From Pithys albifrons albifrons (lineage: Eukaryota > Chordata > Aves > Passeriformes > Thamnophilidae), in the NCBI RefSeq assembly GCF_047495875.1, contig NC_092461.1:69304299-69368298 (forward strand): a stretch of DNA of 64,000 bases, read 5' to 3'. Position numbers and translations under genes: made by a program. Positions within the stretch are counted from its first letter, which is position 1; every line of letters begins with the position of its first letter. The notes beneath the pieces are model-generated. The model saw only the letters and a list, made by a program, of their open reading frames with translations, searched no databases and was not told the origin of the DNA. Below, in pieces: positions 1 to 13,660 of this stretch.

Positions 1-284
1 TATGGATGGCAAAGACTGAGTTAAAATGTGGGGGTGGATCTGAGCTGTTCCCATCTGGTTTGCTTCTCTGAGCCATCTCCAAAAGTGGAGGAAAACTTTC
101 CTTGTGCACTTGGAGGAGCAGCATTACATAGCAAGATGTAAAACTTGCAAGTACTTAACATGGATATGATCTACTTAAATCTCTGCTTAGCAAATTACAG
201 TTCCCATCACAGCAGAGCCCTCCTTAACACATAGAAGTGTCAGAGGTCTTAACGTTCAGTGGTTGTGATAGCCCTTCTCTTTCT

Positions 285-350
285 TTCTCTCCCTCTCTTC
301 CCTCTTTTCCGGCATTCTTGCCTCCTGCTGTCTGTGCTCTCCTCTATCAG
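285..350 (+). other. Candidate 3' splice site of the 5'-UTR intron of OPRK1
   Basis: A long C/T-rich tract (about 279-348) ends in CTCTATCAG at 350, 31 nt before the start codon. A branch-like TCTTAAC lies near 247. Mammalian OPRK1 has a non-coding first exon spliced to the exon with the start codon, so this is the natural acceptor; sequence 1-350 would then be intron and 351-381 the 3' part of the 5' UTR. No TATA box or CpG-rich promoter is evident in 1-258. The acceptor choice is inference. Confidence 0.55.
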
Positions 351-381
351 TCTCCCTCTTTCCCGTGGGGACTGTACCCCT

Positions 382-641
382 ATGGATGCCCCTGTACAGA
401 TTTTTCGTGAGGAGCCCGACTCCACCTGCTCCCCAGGGCCCTGTCGCCCCCCCAGCACCAGTAGCAGCTGGCTCCTGGGCTGGGCAGACTACGACAGCAA
501 TGCCACTGGGGCCTTTGGGGATGGCCAGCACAACCACACCGGCATCTCCCCTGCCATTCCCATCATCATCACTGCTGTCTACTCGGTGGTCTTTGTCGTC
601 GGCTTGGTGGGAAACTCCCTGGTCATGTTTGTCATCATAAG
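382..641 (+). CDS. OPRK1: OPRK1 coding exon 1: N-terminus and TM1
   Basis: Encodes residues 1-86 and two bases of Arg87. The start at 382 is chosen because it gives the opioid-family beginning MDAPVQIF, close to the mammalian kappa receptor start. The extracellular N-tail has two N-glycosylation sequons, N40-A-T and N51-H-T, and ends in TM1 at about residues 57-85, carrying the conserved GN motif with N78 (position 1.50). The exon stops at the donor AG|GTAAGG (642 onward), phase 2. The N-tail is the least conserved part and is one residue longer than in human, which accounts for the total length of 381. An in-frame ATG at 259 lies upstream but is probably intronic. Confidence 0.96.
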
Positions 642-2849
642 GTAAGGGGCTTTGGGTACTGGTTGGAAGAGGGGCAGAAGACCGTCCCTAAATTTGGCCG
701 GGTGGGGGAGGGGTGGTTTGTGGAAGCTCTCTGGGTGAACATCCATGAAGAGCTGGAAAAAAGTAACTGAAATGACCCAAACCTTGTCAGTCACAGTGGT
801 TTGCCTGGACATGCAGTTAGAGACAAAAGAGACAAGCTGGTTAAAAGTGATAAATCGTGCAGCGTGAGGCAAGGCGCTTTGTGCCCCTGAGCTGTGTTCA
901 TTGGCTGCCCTCTAGGGATGAGAGGCTGCTGGCATCCGAGGGAAAAAAGCTTGAGTGCAAGAAACTTCTACAAGGCAGTTTTTTTTCCACTGTAGGGAGA
1001 CCCAAGGGACAGCTTATGTGTCCAGCCCTGTGAACACTAATACACTACTGCCTTGGCAGCTAGTGGTTTGTTTAACAAAGTGGGGAAAAAAAAGGAAATA
1101 ATAAAGATAGGAGGAAAGGCTTAATGAAAAGCAAGGCATGTTTTTTCTCTGTTTAGCAGTGTTTAACTCCAGTTGTTGGTGTCAGACTGAAGAGGGCAAA
1201 GAAGGTGCTAAAATACCTTTCCCATTGTTTTCAGGAAAGAGGAGAAAGCTCTGTGTCTGTGTTAGTGAACTTTTCACATTAAATCATTTAGTGAAATGCA
1301 CCAATACTTATGCTTGCACTTACACTTGTGTATTGGTGTATATTTGAACTTTCTCTATGCTTTCTTTCTTTTTTGTCTTTTTCATTTGCAATTTATAGTC
1401 ATGTTTGGACAGCGCAGATCAGCAGGGCAATAATGAGCAACCAAGGGGACTGAAATCATGCAATTTTTTGGACTCTTGCTTTACAGTCCATTTGAATCCT
1501 GATAAAAATTCTGAAAAAAAACCCCAAAACTATGGAGTATTCATTCCTTACATGAAATCACCTTCCACACAGAAAAAAAATGGAGGTATTAGAAGTGCTC
1601 TTATTAGTAAAGCATGGACAAGAAGGGTCAAATATCTGCAGGATGATGAAATAACTGTTAGATATGATATAATGAGACGTTTCTAGAAGCAGTGAAGTTG
1701 TTCATGAGGTCCTTTACAAAAGATGAGTTATAACCAGGTGAATACTCTTAAATAATGAAAATAAAATTTCTTTTAATAGTGTAATAAAAAAGATGCTTGT
1801 GGTCAGTTTAGAAAAACTGGTTGGCCCCAGCTTTGTGATTATGCAATTTTTATATCCCTGCATGCTCTTTTGCCCTTCCTTTAGAGTAGAGATTTAATTT
1901 CTTTTTGTATTTCTGAAAGAAGAGGTGTTCCATACATGACTGTCACACAGCTGCAAAGGCAAGATTTTCCAAGCCATCAGTCACTAACAATGATGGTTGA
2001 TTAACTGCCCTGGGTAGCAAAAATAAATCCAAACTTAGCTCTAAAAGTTAGCATGTATGGATTATACTGGTGCTTGTGTATTTGCTTTTCTGTTACATTC
2101 CTAAGACTATTTCTTGAGGCTCTAGATAGCTATGGTACACTTTTCTATTAGTTCCTACATTAGCATTTCCTTCAATTTCCTCTTAGTCTATCTCTTGATT
2201 ACATGATAAAGAAATATATAAGAATGACAAAACACCTGTTGGATTTTTTCATTTTCTTTCTTTTTACTTTTTTTTTAGCATCCTTCTCTCTCAGGTTTTC
2301 TCTGTGGCAAATGCTTTAACCACTGCTAGAATCATTAGCTGAAGTGCAGGTATACACAAGCCTACAGTTTTTCAACATTTCTTATGATTTTGAAATATTT
2401 CAAATATTAGTGCAAGCGGTGTAGTTTTGTCCTTACCTCTAATCTTCTTCCCTCTCTTTCCCCCTCACATCCACTCTTTCCATGATTTTCTCTCAGAATG
2501 GATTTTAGTGACCCATGAAAAGTATAGCCTACAGTGATGTCCTTTTGTGAGGAAAGCCAAGGTCTATGGGAAGTTTTTGAGAGAAGATGTAAGGGACGGG
2601 CAGATTGTGCGTCCCAGGCATCCCATATTATCTCTCCTCCAGAGGCCACAACTCTAACGGAGAATGGGAATAGACTGTGGCTGTTCTTAAGCCTCCAGCT
2701 GAGTACAGGGTTTTTGTAAGGCCTCTTGTTCCCATTTCTCAACTCTGAATTCCAGATCTGCTCTGCTCTTCCTAACCCCTGGACTAGCAGGCAAGGCAGG
2801 CATGGCTCCTTCTCCTTTTGCTCTTTTAAACATCATCTAATCCCGCTAG

Positions 2850-2960
2850 GATAGCTCATTTGGAACTACTACAGTGATCATCAAGTCCAACTGCCCGGTC
2901 ACTTCAGGCCTGACATTGAGTCACCTTTTGGGTGACAAAAAATACCCCTCATGTTCTGAG
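2850..2960 (-). repeat. Possible old CR1 fragment
   Basis: The phrase around 2868-2898 (GATCATCAAGTCCAACTGCC) resembles the reverse complement of the conserved CR1 3' end found across birds. The flanks diverge quickly, so this is at best a decayed piece. Confidence 0.3.
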
Positions 2961-5900
2961 ACTTTCAGTGAAACTGTGGTAGATTTAGGAGACTCCAGAA
3001 TCTTAAGATGCCTTAGAAATAGGCTCAAATTCATCCACAGCCTGTGGTATAGGCAGGCCTTGGCCAATTCCTTCCTTTAATACCCCTACAGCACCATTTT
3101 TGCTACTTCTGCACAAGTGCTGCTAGTAAAGCTCCTGGAGACCAGTAAGTCAGCACCTCAGCAGCTTGTGCATAGAATGGTGAGTGTTCAAAATCTTTTA
3201 CAGGTGCAGTGGCGTATGTTTCTGCTGAGAGGGAAAACCGTCTCAGAGTTTTCTCAAAGGGAAAAATAAGGAGAATGGTGTTTCAGTCACATGTACAAAG
3301 TCCTGAAAGAAAAGTAGCTGAGTTAGGTACAGCTCTCCTGAAGAAAAATTTGTGTTGAAGGCTGAGTAGGAATGTTATTTAGTGTGGTGGCCTGTTAAAC
3401 CACTTGTTAGGAGACCAGGATTCTTCTCTTGGTTTGCTATCAGACTTCAACATCTTTTCCTATTCTGCAAGAGCATTTCATGGCCCTGTGACTTGGTTTC
3501 TTTACATTTTAAATAGAGATGCTGGTATTCACTGTCTTTAAACACACAGCAACAGTTAGGTTTAAAAGCCAAAGTTCAATCACTGAAAATACTAATGTAG
3601 CAAGAGCAGGACTATTGTAAACACCCTGGACTCCGCAGACACATGTAGTAGAGTGGTTACTTTCACTGAGCAGAAAAAGCTCTGTGTTGAGTACACAGTG
3701 GACTGGCACTCTGTTCATGCCCATGGCAGTCAGCTCTCACAGTGTGGGGGATTTGCAGGAACTGTCCTTTGTCTGGACCAGCTGTGTCACATGTTCCGTC
3801 CCCAGGGGTCTGCTGTCAGCCAGCAGCCAGCTGGGTGGATGGACAGTGCCGTGTTCATGCCAAGCCATGACACATGGGATGTAATGGTCTCCTGTGGCTG
3901 CTGCTCTTCCTGCGGATGGGAGAAAGAGGGCATCACATTGTCTCCTGTGCTGGTGTGAAGTGCAGGTACTGTGTGGGAAGAACAGTCCTCCACTATGGAG
4001 GAGAAGAGGAACCATGGAATGGGTTCGCAGGTACCAGATGAATTTACCTGACCTGACCTGAGTAGTCATACAGCTATGTGATTCTTGAAATGACTAGAAT
4101 CTATCTCCACCCCAAACCCTTTCTTTTGAGATTGGTTTTGCCCGTAAGGTCTTAGAAAATGTTTCTGGCAGTGAATTAATTGGAAGAGGATGATAAATAA
4201 AACTACTTGTCCTTGGAAGCCAAAAAGTCTTTTTCTTCCATTTCTCCTCCCTCATGACTTTATTTCTCTAAAATATGGTGCTGGCTTTAAACAAAATGGG
4301 AGTTTCTCGTGCCAGCTGACTAAAGTGAAAACTTTAACTATGGATTTGCCCTTATCAAAACCATAAATATACTCTGGTAAAAACTCTGGGAGGTGCTGTT
4401 TCTAACCCACTCCAGATGCACTCTTTCTATGTATGTGTCTTACACTCATTGTTCCTGTAGTCATTTACTGAACCCAATTAATGTTAAGAGGATCATAAAC
4501 AGCCAATCCTGTATCTTTTTAAAAATTACCTTTCAAGCTTCCAGTGAAATGAAAAAATCTTCTACATAAAAAAAAGTTTTAAGAAGTTGTTTCACAGATG
4601 TGTAGATTGATTCCTAGGGGAAAAGAGAAAGTTTATAATCCTCTGCTTAGTCTAATGTTGAAGAAAAAAATCAACCACTCTACATTTTTCTTCGTATATT
4701 CATTGAACTGAATGGCATTTATGCAACAGGAAGAGTGTATTAAGAAATGTTGTATAAAATTGACCCCTTTCCAAATTCTTTTAAAAATTTCTCCATCATT
4801 CATTCCAAACAAGAATGAGTGTATTTTTTACAAAAAGTACACAAAAATGAAATTGATTCAATAAACTGGTTTAAATTAATAATAGATTTTGATAGCACCA
4901 AAAGATTACTTGTTAATTTGCTTTAAATTATTGTTCTAATTTTATTAAATTATATTTGGAAAGAATATTGTTCTGAAATGAAAAATGAAGCTCCAGAAGG
5001 GTCAGCTTAACTGAATCACTTGTTCCCTATTGCTGGCAGTTTGGATGATTTCATTATCTTATGCAATCAAGGTTTTGGGTGCTAAAGGCAAAGGCTGAGC
5101 TGTACTAGACTTCATGAAGTTTATGACTTTTAACCCTTTTTTTCCCTAATCGAAATCTGACACCTTACCATTATCAGTAGAGAGGCATCAAATGTGATTG
5201 ATAGCAATTCTTCACAGGACTTCAAAGAGCATCTGGCCTTACCTAATTGAATGAAGGTAATTTTGGTAAGTTCTGTAGTGTTTGTCTAAGCTTAACGTAA
5301 TTTCCATCACAACTTTGAAGACTGATCATTGCCAGAAGCTTTTACAGATGGGACAAAGATCAAGGCAACAGGAAACATAGAAGAGAATAGTTTTACAAAA
5401 GAATATTGATAATTTGACAAGCAAAGACCATTTAGACCAAATGTTTATTTTTCTAATACTTTTAAACCCATGGTAGGCAGTGACTAAGTGAATTTATAAG
5501 CTGACAAGAAAATCAGCTCATCCTGATATTGTGATAAGAACAGCTGATACTGAAAATCAGCAGAGAGAGCAGAGGAAAGGCTTGAAAGGAAGAATATTTA
5601 CTACAGACAGTATTAAAGAGAGGCTATAGCTTATAGTGAGTAATCTGTTTGGCTTCTGAAAAGTAATTTGGTATCCATCCAGACATTTCCGCTGGGCTAA
5701 CAGCCAGGCGATCATTTATAACTAGAATCAGTGTCTGAAAGCAAGATGACTTACAGAGAGTCCTTTTGAACTGTCTGGGAGTGAAAACTTACAAGAACTT
5801 TCTACTTTGGCTGCTGGCAAGACATAAAGCTTGAGATAGCTTACCTATGGTCACACAGAAGAGTGGTGGGAAGCTCATGATCTTGGATGAAGCATGGAGA

Positions 5901-8900
5901 GGGTGCACAGTGAGGAGATGCTGTTAGGGAGTGCAGACTGGCTAAGCCCTTCTGGTGAAGATGGCAAAATAAGGGAAGAATGGGGACCCTTCACTTAATT
6001 TTTTTTCTGAGAGAGGATTTAAAATTTGCTGAAAGGAAATTGTGGCAGGAAATTCTTAACAGGGTGATTTGGATTGCCTGGAATGCATTAAGAACAAAGA
6101 AGGATGATCTTTCTCTCTTGCTTAGTCTCACTGTCTGCTCAGACTGTGATTAGTTTGTCTCTTAAGTTAAATTCTCTCAATTGGATTCTTAAGCAGAGTT
6201 TTGATTCCAGTTATGTATTTCTTCCTGAAGAAAAAGCATCCAGAAAATCTCTGATAAACTCTCCATCCAGGAAGTTATTTCCTGTCTCCGTTTTGGTCCT
6301 CCCATCTGTAAATATCAGATAGTTCTTGCGGAGTGTGGAATATGTACTTTTCTCCTCAAGGAAGGCTTTGTGGTTTATATATTGTTATTTTCTTTTGTGA
6401 AGTTAGAGAGGCATGAGGGAAAGGCAGTAGGAATGCCATTTTGTCTATAGACAGGCCTGAGTGCACAAACTGGATAAACTGTGGGGAAGGGGTATGTACA
6501 GATGGAACAAGGATATTGGAAGAAGACTGTCTGATCATGCTGTCATTCCACATAATATAAAAAGGATATAAATAAGAAATATTTAAAGTTGTGGAGCATT
6601 TCCATTGTTCTGTTTGGAAGTTAGCATGTTAGTCTGTGTATTATCTTTGAAATATTTATTTCTCCTGAAGCCAGAGGTTCAGCTCTCAATAGATTCACCT
6701 TCTAATCCCTGTGGAAGTGAAAATTAATTCTAGCCAGTTTGCTATTTTCAGTTTTGAGACGTTATTTGCAAGGAAACCTCTGTGATCTCTGCATGAGTAT
6801 GAGAACACAATATTATTCAATGTATGAATTTCTGCAATGGAAAGAAATTGAGCACAGCCTTTCTATTTTCTCCATTTCTTATGTCAGTCCACCTGTGTAA
6901 CACACAGCTGCTCATCTCTGCTCCAAAAGTCCATGTCATTCAGCAGTGTGTTGAGTGAAGAGCCATGTTTTCCAAACTTAGCTATGCTGCACATGGAACA
7001 CAGAGTATTTTATATTTGCTGACTGACTACATAGCTAAATCCACCTCCCCCTGCATTGTTGGTAGTCTAGACACTGTGGCTGCTGTAAGGCAACTGGTAT
7101 AAGACTCCTTAAGCAGTGACAGATGGGTAGGAAGCATGGTAGGATTAGTTCAGACAATCTATACAATGTTTATTAAGTGTTCACACTTAGAAAATTTTTT
7201 TTCGATGCTGCTGGATGATGGATTGCATCAGGACTTCCCATTTGACATGCCTTTCAGAATTACTGGTTTGTTAAAGTGTGTGGGAGAAGAAGAATATTTC
7301 CACCATGGAAACTATCAGCTGTGCTGTTCAGTCGACTGTGTCTTGGGGTTTTCTGCATTTCAGTTGAATCATCTCCTTTGGGAATATATGTGTTCAGTTG
7401 GTCTGTGCTGTGTGCTTTCCCAAGACAGGTGAGGGAAACATATAAATGGATAGAGTCCACAGAAAGCCTCTCGGCTGCTTCCTAAGAGGGACTGATGACT
7501 TTTCCCTGAGCTGGCTCACTACTGATATGTGCATTAGTTGTCTTGCCACATAATCCTATACTTGCTGCAGAGCAAAGTCCCGTGTCTCTCATTCAACTTT
7601 ATTACAGGAGTGTTAACCAGAGATTTGGGTCGCCACACATCCAAGTGAGTAGTTGTCCTATAAAACACTCCCAGCAGTGTCAGTGGTTACTCATGCCTGT
7701 GGCAAAACAGACCAGGTGCCTTGTTTTGGGTACAAGAGTGATACTCATACCTCAAGGCCCCTGAGTGAGAGGTTTCTGCGTCCTTTCAGGGTTATTTCTG
7801 TACTGCAGAAACATCTAAGGGAGGCAAACATTCCATAACATTTAGCTGCTTCCAACCAATTTCTGCATATATAGCTACCTATGGAGATCAAAGCCTCCTC
7901 AAAGAATAACAGGGAAAGTAGGATCCTGAGAAATCTTTTCCTGGAGCTGCTATCCCTGTTCCCTTGAACATGAGACTTGGTATCTTTGCCAGGCAATCTC
8001 TGTCCTACTCACTTCCCTCTCCCACAAACCCATGGGAAGCATTTTGCCAAAGGAGTTCACATCCTTCATTAAAAACAAATAAATAAATAATCTTACAAGA
8101 GATAAGAACAACAGGAAAGGTGGATGCTATCAGAGACATAGATTAAATACTCACAAGAGCAATTCACCTGTGGCAAGTAAGAAGAATTCAAATGGTCTGT
8201 ATTTCACCTAAAATGGAAGAAAATAACTTTCCAGATAATATTAGTATAGAAAAAATAGAGAGCAGCTCTTTAATTAAAGCACTTTAAAGGTAAACTGAAT
8301 ACATAAGTGCATGATACAGTATAAGGCTCCTACAATTTTATAACACTAATTAATTATCCTATCTAATGGATGCATCCAATCCAAGAATTGTCCACCCCCA
8401 GAACCTCCTTCAGGTCTGCCCTTTGGCAAACCTCCCTGGAATTAAGTTGGAGGTCTCAAGACCCCTTACTTCTTCACTATCATCATCTTCACATCACATG
8501 CCTTCTTTGGAGATGCTCCAAGGTTTATAGGCCTTCTGCTTTGACTAAAAAGATATCTTATGTCCTTTTATGTATGTGTCCCAAAAAAGATGTCCTTGCT
8601 CAAATCTTTTTCTGGAAGAGAACATTAAACACAATTTCAAGAATTTGGAGAATTTGATACAAAGCGATAAAGGGGCTTTACTAATTGTTAACTGCTATTT
8701 TAAAATGTTAGAAGCTATACAGCTATATTATTAAAAATCTATGTGCTACAAATCTTTAGGATCTTAAGGCATCAATGTAACACCCAGGGAACTCGTGATA
8801 GCATGTCTGATGACTGGAAAACTTCTGCAGTGTCAAAGTTTTTCAAGAGACAGAGTCAGTTGCTTGACAAGGTCAATATTCATCTCTACTTACTAATAGA

Positions 8901-10529
8901 GATCAAAAAATCAGGTATATAGTCTAAGATAATCGTCTAGGCTCTTTAATAATAATATTAGACATAATGGTTTTAGATAAAGTACTAATTTTGGGAAATT
9001 CTGCTTTCTCACTATTAATTTTAAGCCACACTGTAAATCACAGCACCGTGAATTCTGAGCTCTCCTACCAAACCCATGGAAGCAAAAATTTCACAGTATT
9101 GTTGTTTCTAAAATTTCTAAATTATTTGATTCAGAACCTGGTTCAGCTCAAGAAAAAAAGCTTCCACATCTAATCTAAATCTGCAAGGTCTTGTTCAGTC
9201 TCAGTTTATGGCTAGTTCAGAGGAATAATGACATAGTGGTATATTGTAAGGATTTTAATGATACCTTTTGACATTCAGGTATATTTTGTTCCTTCAGGCA
9301 AGAATAAAAGACAAGATAATACTTTTCTTCTTTAAGCTATTTCAAAACAGGTGCCTTCAGATGCTTATTAAAAAGAGAACTTCACTTTAGTGTACAATTT
9401 TGTAGAGAACAAGTTTTTTTCAGCTCCAAACATCTTTGATGGTAAAGACAAACAAACTTTGAATATATGCAGTAACAATGTTTGCCTTTATTTAAAGTGT
9501 TTTCTGAGATCCCGTATACTGATGAATTCTGACTGTCGTTCAAAATGTGATAGTAACATATAATCCAATATAAACATGGAAACTGCAGCATATAAATTTT
9601 TATATTCTTTAAATTACCTCAGTCTTCCTTTCATATTGGCATAAGCCTTTTATAATGAATTATGAAGATCCAAGACGTAGCTGAGTTACCCTTTTAACAT
9701 GGTATGGGTTTGGAATAGATCCTCTTGAGTTGTTTTTTATTTTTTCCTTCCTGCTCTGACATAGTATTATATTGAGTGTACTCTAAATACAGCCCTAAGG
9801 TTTAGAGCTTTCCTGACTAGGCTTTTCAGTTGCTTGATCTCCATATACTTCATTCAGAAGAACCTAGTAGAACAGAGCCTGCATCCTGCTGATAGGGGCT
9901 TTTGCAATTTATTTCCAGATGTGCTTTAGCTTTCATTTTCATTCACTGACCCAGGCATCTGCCAAAATTATATGTTTGCTATACCTCATTGTATTTTATG
10001 CTTTTGTATCACTCTGTTACTGGAGAATATTTTAGCATATTTGTTTGGTTTGCTCCCTTCCCCATCCCTCTTTTCATACTGCAGGGAAAAAGAAAAAAGA
10101 TTGTCCAGGGCCTCTTTCTCAACTTTATTAACTTTTCTAAAATTACAGTGTATTTTAGCATCCCCTTCCTCTGCTTTGCCAGAGATAATAACTTTAAGGG
10201 GCTTTACTAGCAGATTTTTTCTGAAAGCATACATACTCTTTAACAGCATGCATGCCTCTTCCCTTGCCACAATTTCATTGATAGCTTAGGCTGGAGGTGT
10301 GATTTCTTCTTATTTAATGTCCTAAAAACCTATGTGCAAATTAAATTCTACTCCAGAAGGAAATGAACAGTAATGATGGGTCAACTCAGAAATGGGGGAA
10401 ATTTTCTAGGAGTCAGTCTAAAGTCAGTTTCAACTTTCCATTTTTGGAAAGTGAACTTAGCCTAAATTTTAACTGTTGAAAATTTTATTTTTGAGAATTT
10501 TGCTTTTGACTTCTGTTGCCGTAGAAGTC

Positions 10530-10870
10530 TGTAAAAAAGACTCCGAGCCAAGTTTTGTAGGAGATAAGATAATGGGCAGGCACTTTAATGAGCAACCCCG
10601 CTCATCCAGGAATGCATCGACGCGCGCGCGCCCAAGCTCTAAGTTCTATAGCTTTTATAATATAACCTATCCAATCACTACTGTCCACATGTCCAGTTCC
10701 ACCTCTGTCCCCTCCCAGTTCCCACCCCCGTTGAATTGGGGCTGGGGTCGTTGGGACCCTCTGTCTTCATCCACCTCCTCTTCTTCAGTACACAAAGGTC
10801 TCTTGGATGCTCTCCAGGGCTTTGGGTCACGCTGCTCCATGTTTATGTTCTCTTCTGATATGCCTTAATC
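10530..10870 (-). repeat. LTR-like element in OPRK1 intron, antisense to the gene
   Basis: Read on the - strand, the block has a TATA-like TATTATAAAAG (plus strand 10653-10665), a CCAAT box signal on the other side (plus CCAATCACT near 10670), a CpG-rich stretch with an alternating CG run (10620-10631), an ATTAAAG polyadenylation-like signal, then a T-rich end. This is the layout of a retroviral LTR (U3, R, U5). Ends and target duplication were not resolved. Unrecognised GC-rich intronic sequence is the alternative. Confidence 0.42.
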
Positions 10871-13439
10871 AGGTACCTTGAGGAAGAGACTAAACAGCTG
10901 GCAGATCTTAGCTGCCTGTTCTGGAGCAGGGGTAGAGATAGAAGGACTTTGTGCTACAAGCTGCTAAATATTAATTCACTAAAATCTACAGCATTACATC
11001 TACTGTGTTCCTAAAATCTACAAAATATGAAAATTGAAAAGTTAAAAAAACCCTTTCGGCATCACTTCTAAGTAGACATAATTTTAAATTTGCCCTTTAA
11101 AAACCTCCATCATATATCTATTTAAAAATACATAAAAATGAAAGTATTATGTTTCATCGTGTCTATTTTTCTGCAGTTTTGATAGATCTTCCAGTTGTTT
11201 AAAATCTACAGAGGCTTGAGGACTGCTTATAGCTTCACAAGAAGTCTTGAGAACCCCCATCTTTGGTGATCAGACGTTTCTCTGTCTCTTGAAATAAGTT
11301 TCTAGTACCTGACTTAGAGGGATTTTCCAGTCCTATGTAGTATAAGAAAAGTTGTCATTCTGTTATGAAATCCCAGTATTTAACAAACCACTTTCTAAAC
11401 ACGGGATTTCCCATGAGAAGTTTATACAGCAATATGAGTATTAAAATAGTCTTTGAAACTTACATCTCAAAGACACTAAGAAAATGTTTGTCATTAATTG
11501 CCATCTATGATGTAGTTATGTCCAGGTTTTCCCTACCAGTCCTGCTAAACTAATTAAAGCAGATAGCAGTATTTTTAACTTAAATGAAAGCAAGTGTTGA
11601 TAAATAATTTTGATTTGGCAAAGAAAAAGAAGATTCCCTTACGTGATGACTAGTTTCACCTTGTTCAAGTGCAGATTTGAGTGAATGGAGGTTATGGTGG
11701 GAAAACCCCATATCACTTGAAATATTTCCTCTTATATTTTGGGGAAATAGAATGAGTTGTTGAAAAACAGTTAAATCCCTCACCTCATGGATCAGGGTCT
11801 GCTTCAAAGTGTCAGTCAGCAACAGCAGTCATTCCATTACTTTAACTGGACTTTTGATTAAGCCTGCAAGCACATATCTTCAGAGCCATGTAGGCATTTA
11901 ATGATTTTTAGGTGTTTCATGGAAAACACTGAAGGGAGTTTGGGTGATTGAGTCCAGATTCTCAAAGGCATTTCTGAATTTTATGAACTTCTAAATGAAT
12001 GTATGATTTAATATATACTAGCTTACAACTTTAAAGGCCAATACCTCATTTACACAGAGGCCAATGCTTTCACATGAAAGTAATCAAGCCCTTTATGTTA
12101 CCACAATGAGATCAATGAGTTTTAAGGTTGCATAAGTAAAATGTGCTTGGACTTAGAATTGCTGAGGTTAACCAGTGCAGCCTTCGTCCCTGAGTTAGGT
12201 ATCCATGATCCTTCTGCAGTGCCTGGGAGAACTGATTTCCTAAATGCAATATTTGTTGGAGCGGTATTTATTGTCTCCTACCTTCTTCTTCAAAATTTAT
12301 CCGAGAAGGAGTCAGCTGCCTGTTCTGATACAGAATGAGTGGGGCAAGGAGGCATCTGTGGGATGTGAACTGGGGTGGATTTGGGCAAGGCCAGCTAGTC
12401 ATGGGACTGCCTGACTGGTCAGCTGTGGGGAGGGACTAGATGCACACCAGGTAAGGTTATCAAAGCAAGAGTTTCTCTGTGCATCCATACCCCTGAAATG
12501 AGTAAAATCTTTCACAAAGCTTTACGGGAGAAATGGCATGCTGTGGGTTTTTCTTTCCCCTGTTAAATTTTCATTCACGTATACAGCTTTGATTTGGTTA
12601 TGTTGGAAGTTGTCTAAATGAAGATGCTGGGATGACTCTTTATTTCTTACTACCTGTGAATGATAAGATATCCTTCCTGTTGGATCAATAGCAGTGAGTA
12701 AAATTAATTTTCTTTTATATACATGTGTTACATAGTCCAAATAATCAAATTTGCTCAATTTACATGTAGCATATAAGCAGTGCAGAAAAAAACAACATGC
12801 TTTATGTTGCAGCTTCAAAAATTTGTATTTTGAAGATGCCTAAAAATCTAGCCCAATATTACGGCAGTTGTTTCCTATTCTTCCACTGGAAGGAAGGGTA
12901 GGAAGAAGGAAAAGGGGTACTGAGAAAATATTGTATATGTGGTTGCAGTATCACACACTACAAAGAATTGAATTAAGGTTGCAAGGAATCAGAAATGCCA
13001 ACTATAAAGACTTTCAGATATTTGATTTTTCAAGGCTAATAAAATATTCTTAGATATTTCTCCCTAGTTTTCTGATTTTCTTAAAGGAAAAAAGGTCAGA
13101 CTAATTCTTCTATATTTTGAAAGCAAAATTCCTTATCCAAACCCTTGGGGAAGTTTTTAAAGATCTACAAAAGTAATGATTCAGAAGAATTATCAGTTGT
13201 GTCACCTCTCCTTATTTAAGGTAATTTTATTTAAATACACCTGTGTTGAGCCTAGTAACTTGTAATTGACTGAAGTAGACCCTTTACCAAGCAGTACACC
13301 TTGATTTGAAGGCCTCAAAGGATGGGAAACTTGCCCCTTTCTTATATTATTTTTTCACAATAGTAATCAGCTGTTAGGAAAAATCTGTCATTTTTTCTAA
13401 GCTGAATTTGTCTGTTTTAGACATTTATATATTTGCCTT

Positions 13440-13660
13440 TGTTATGATTTTCCTTGTAGTCTGAAAGAACTCTTCAGTACCTGCTGTTGTCTCCCTGTGG
13501 AAGTCTTCAGACACTGTAATCAAGTCACCTCTCAGTGTTCTTTTTGATAAAATAAATGTGCTGAGCTCATTAAGTTACTCACAGAAAGAATTTTCTCCAG
13601 TCCCTTCACTTATTTTTGTTGCTTTTTATTCAACCATTTCAACTTTACATAAATTTTGTT
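13440..13660 (-). repeat. Ancient CR1/L3-like LINE fragment
   Basis: The segment with CACCTCTCAGTGTTC, a TTTTTGATAAAATAAATG run, GAGCTCATTAAG and TTCTCCAGTCCC resembles the antisense 3' part of old CR1/L3-type elements of birds and reptiles. It is strongly diverged and has no reading frame. Confidence 0.4.

Noticed and set aside
1405..1686. 93-codon frame in the first OPRK1 intron
   Set aside because: Lies inside the intron with no splice signals that would include it, and Lys/Asn-rich as expected from AT-rich DNA.
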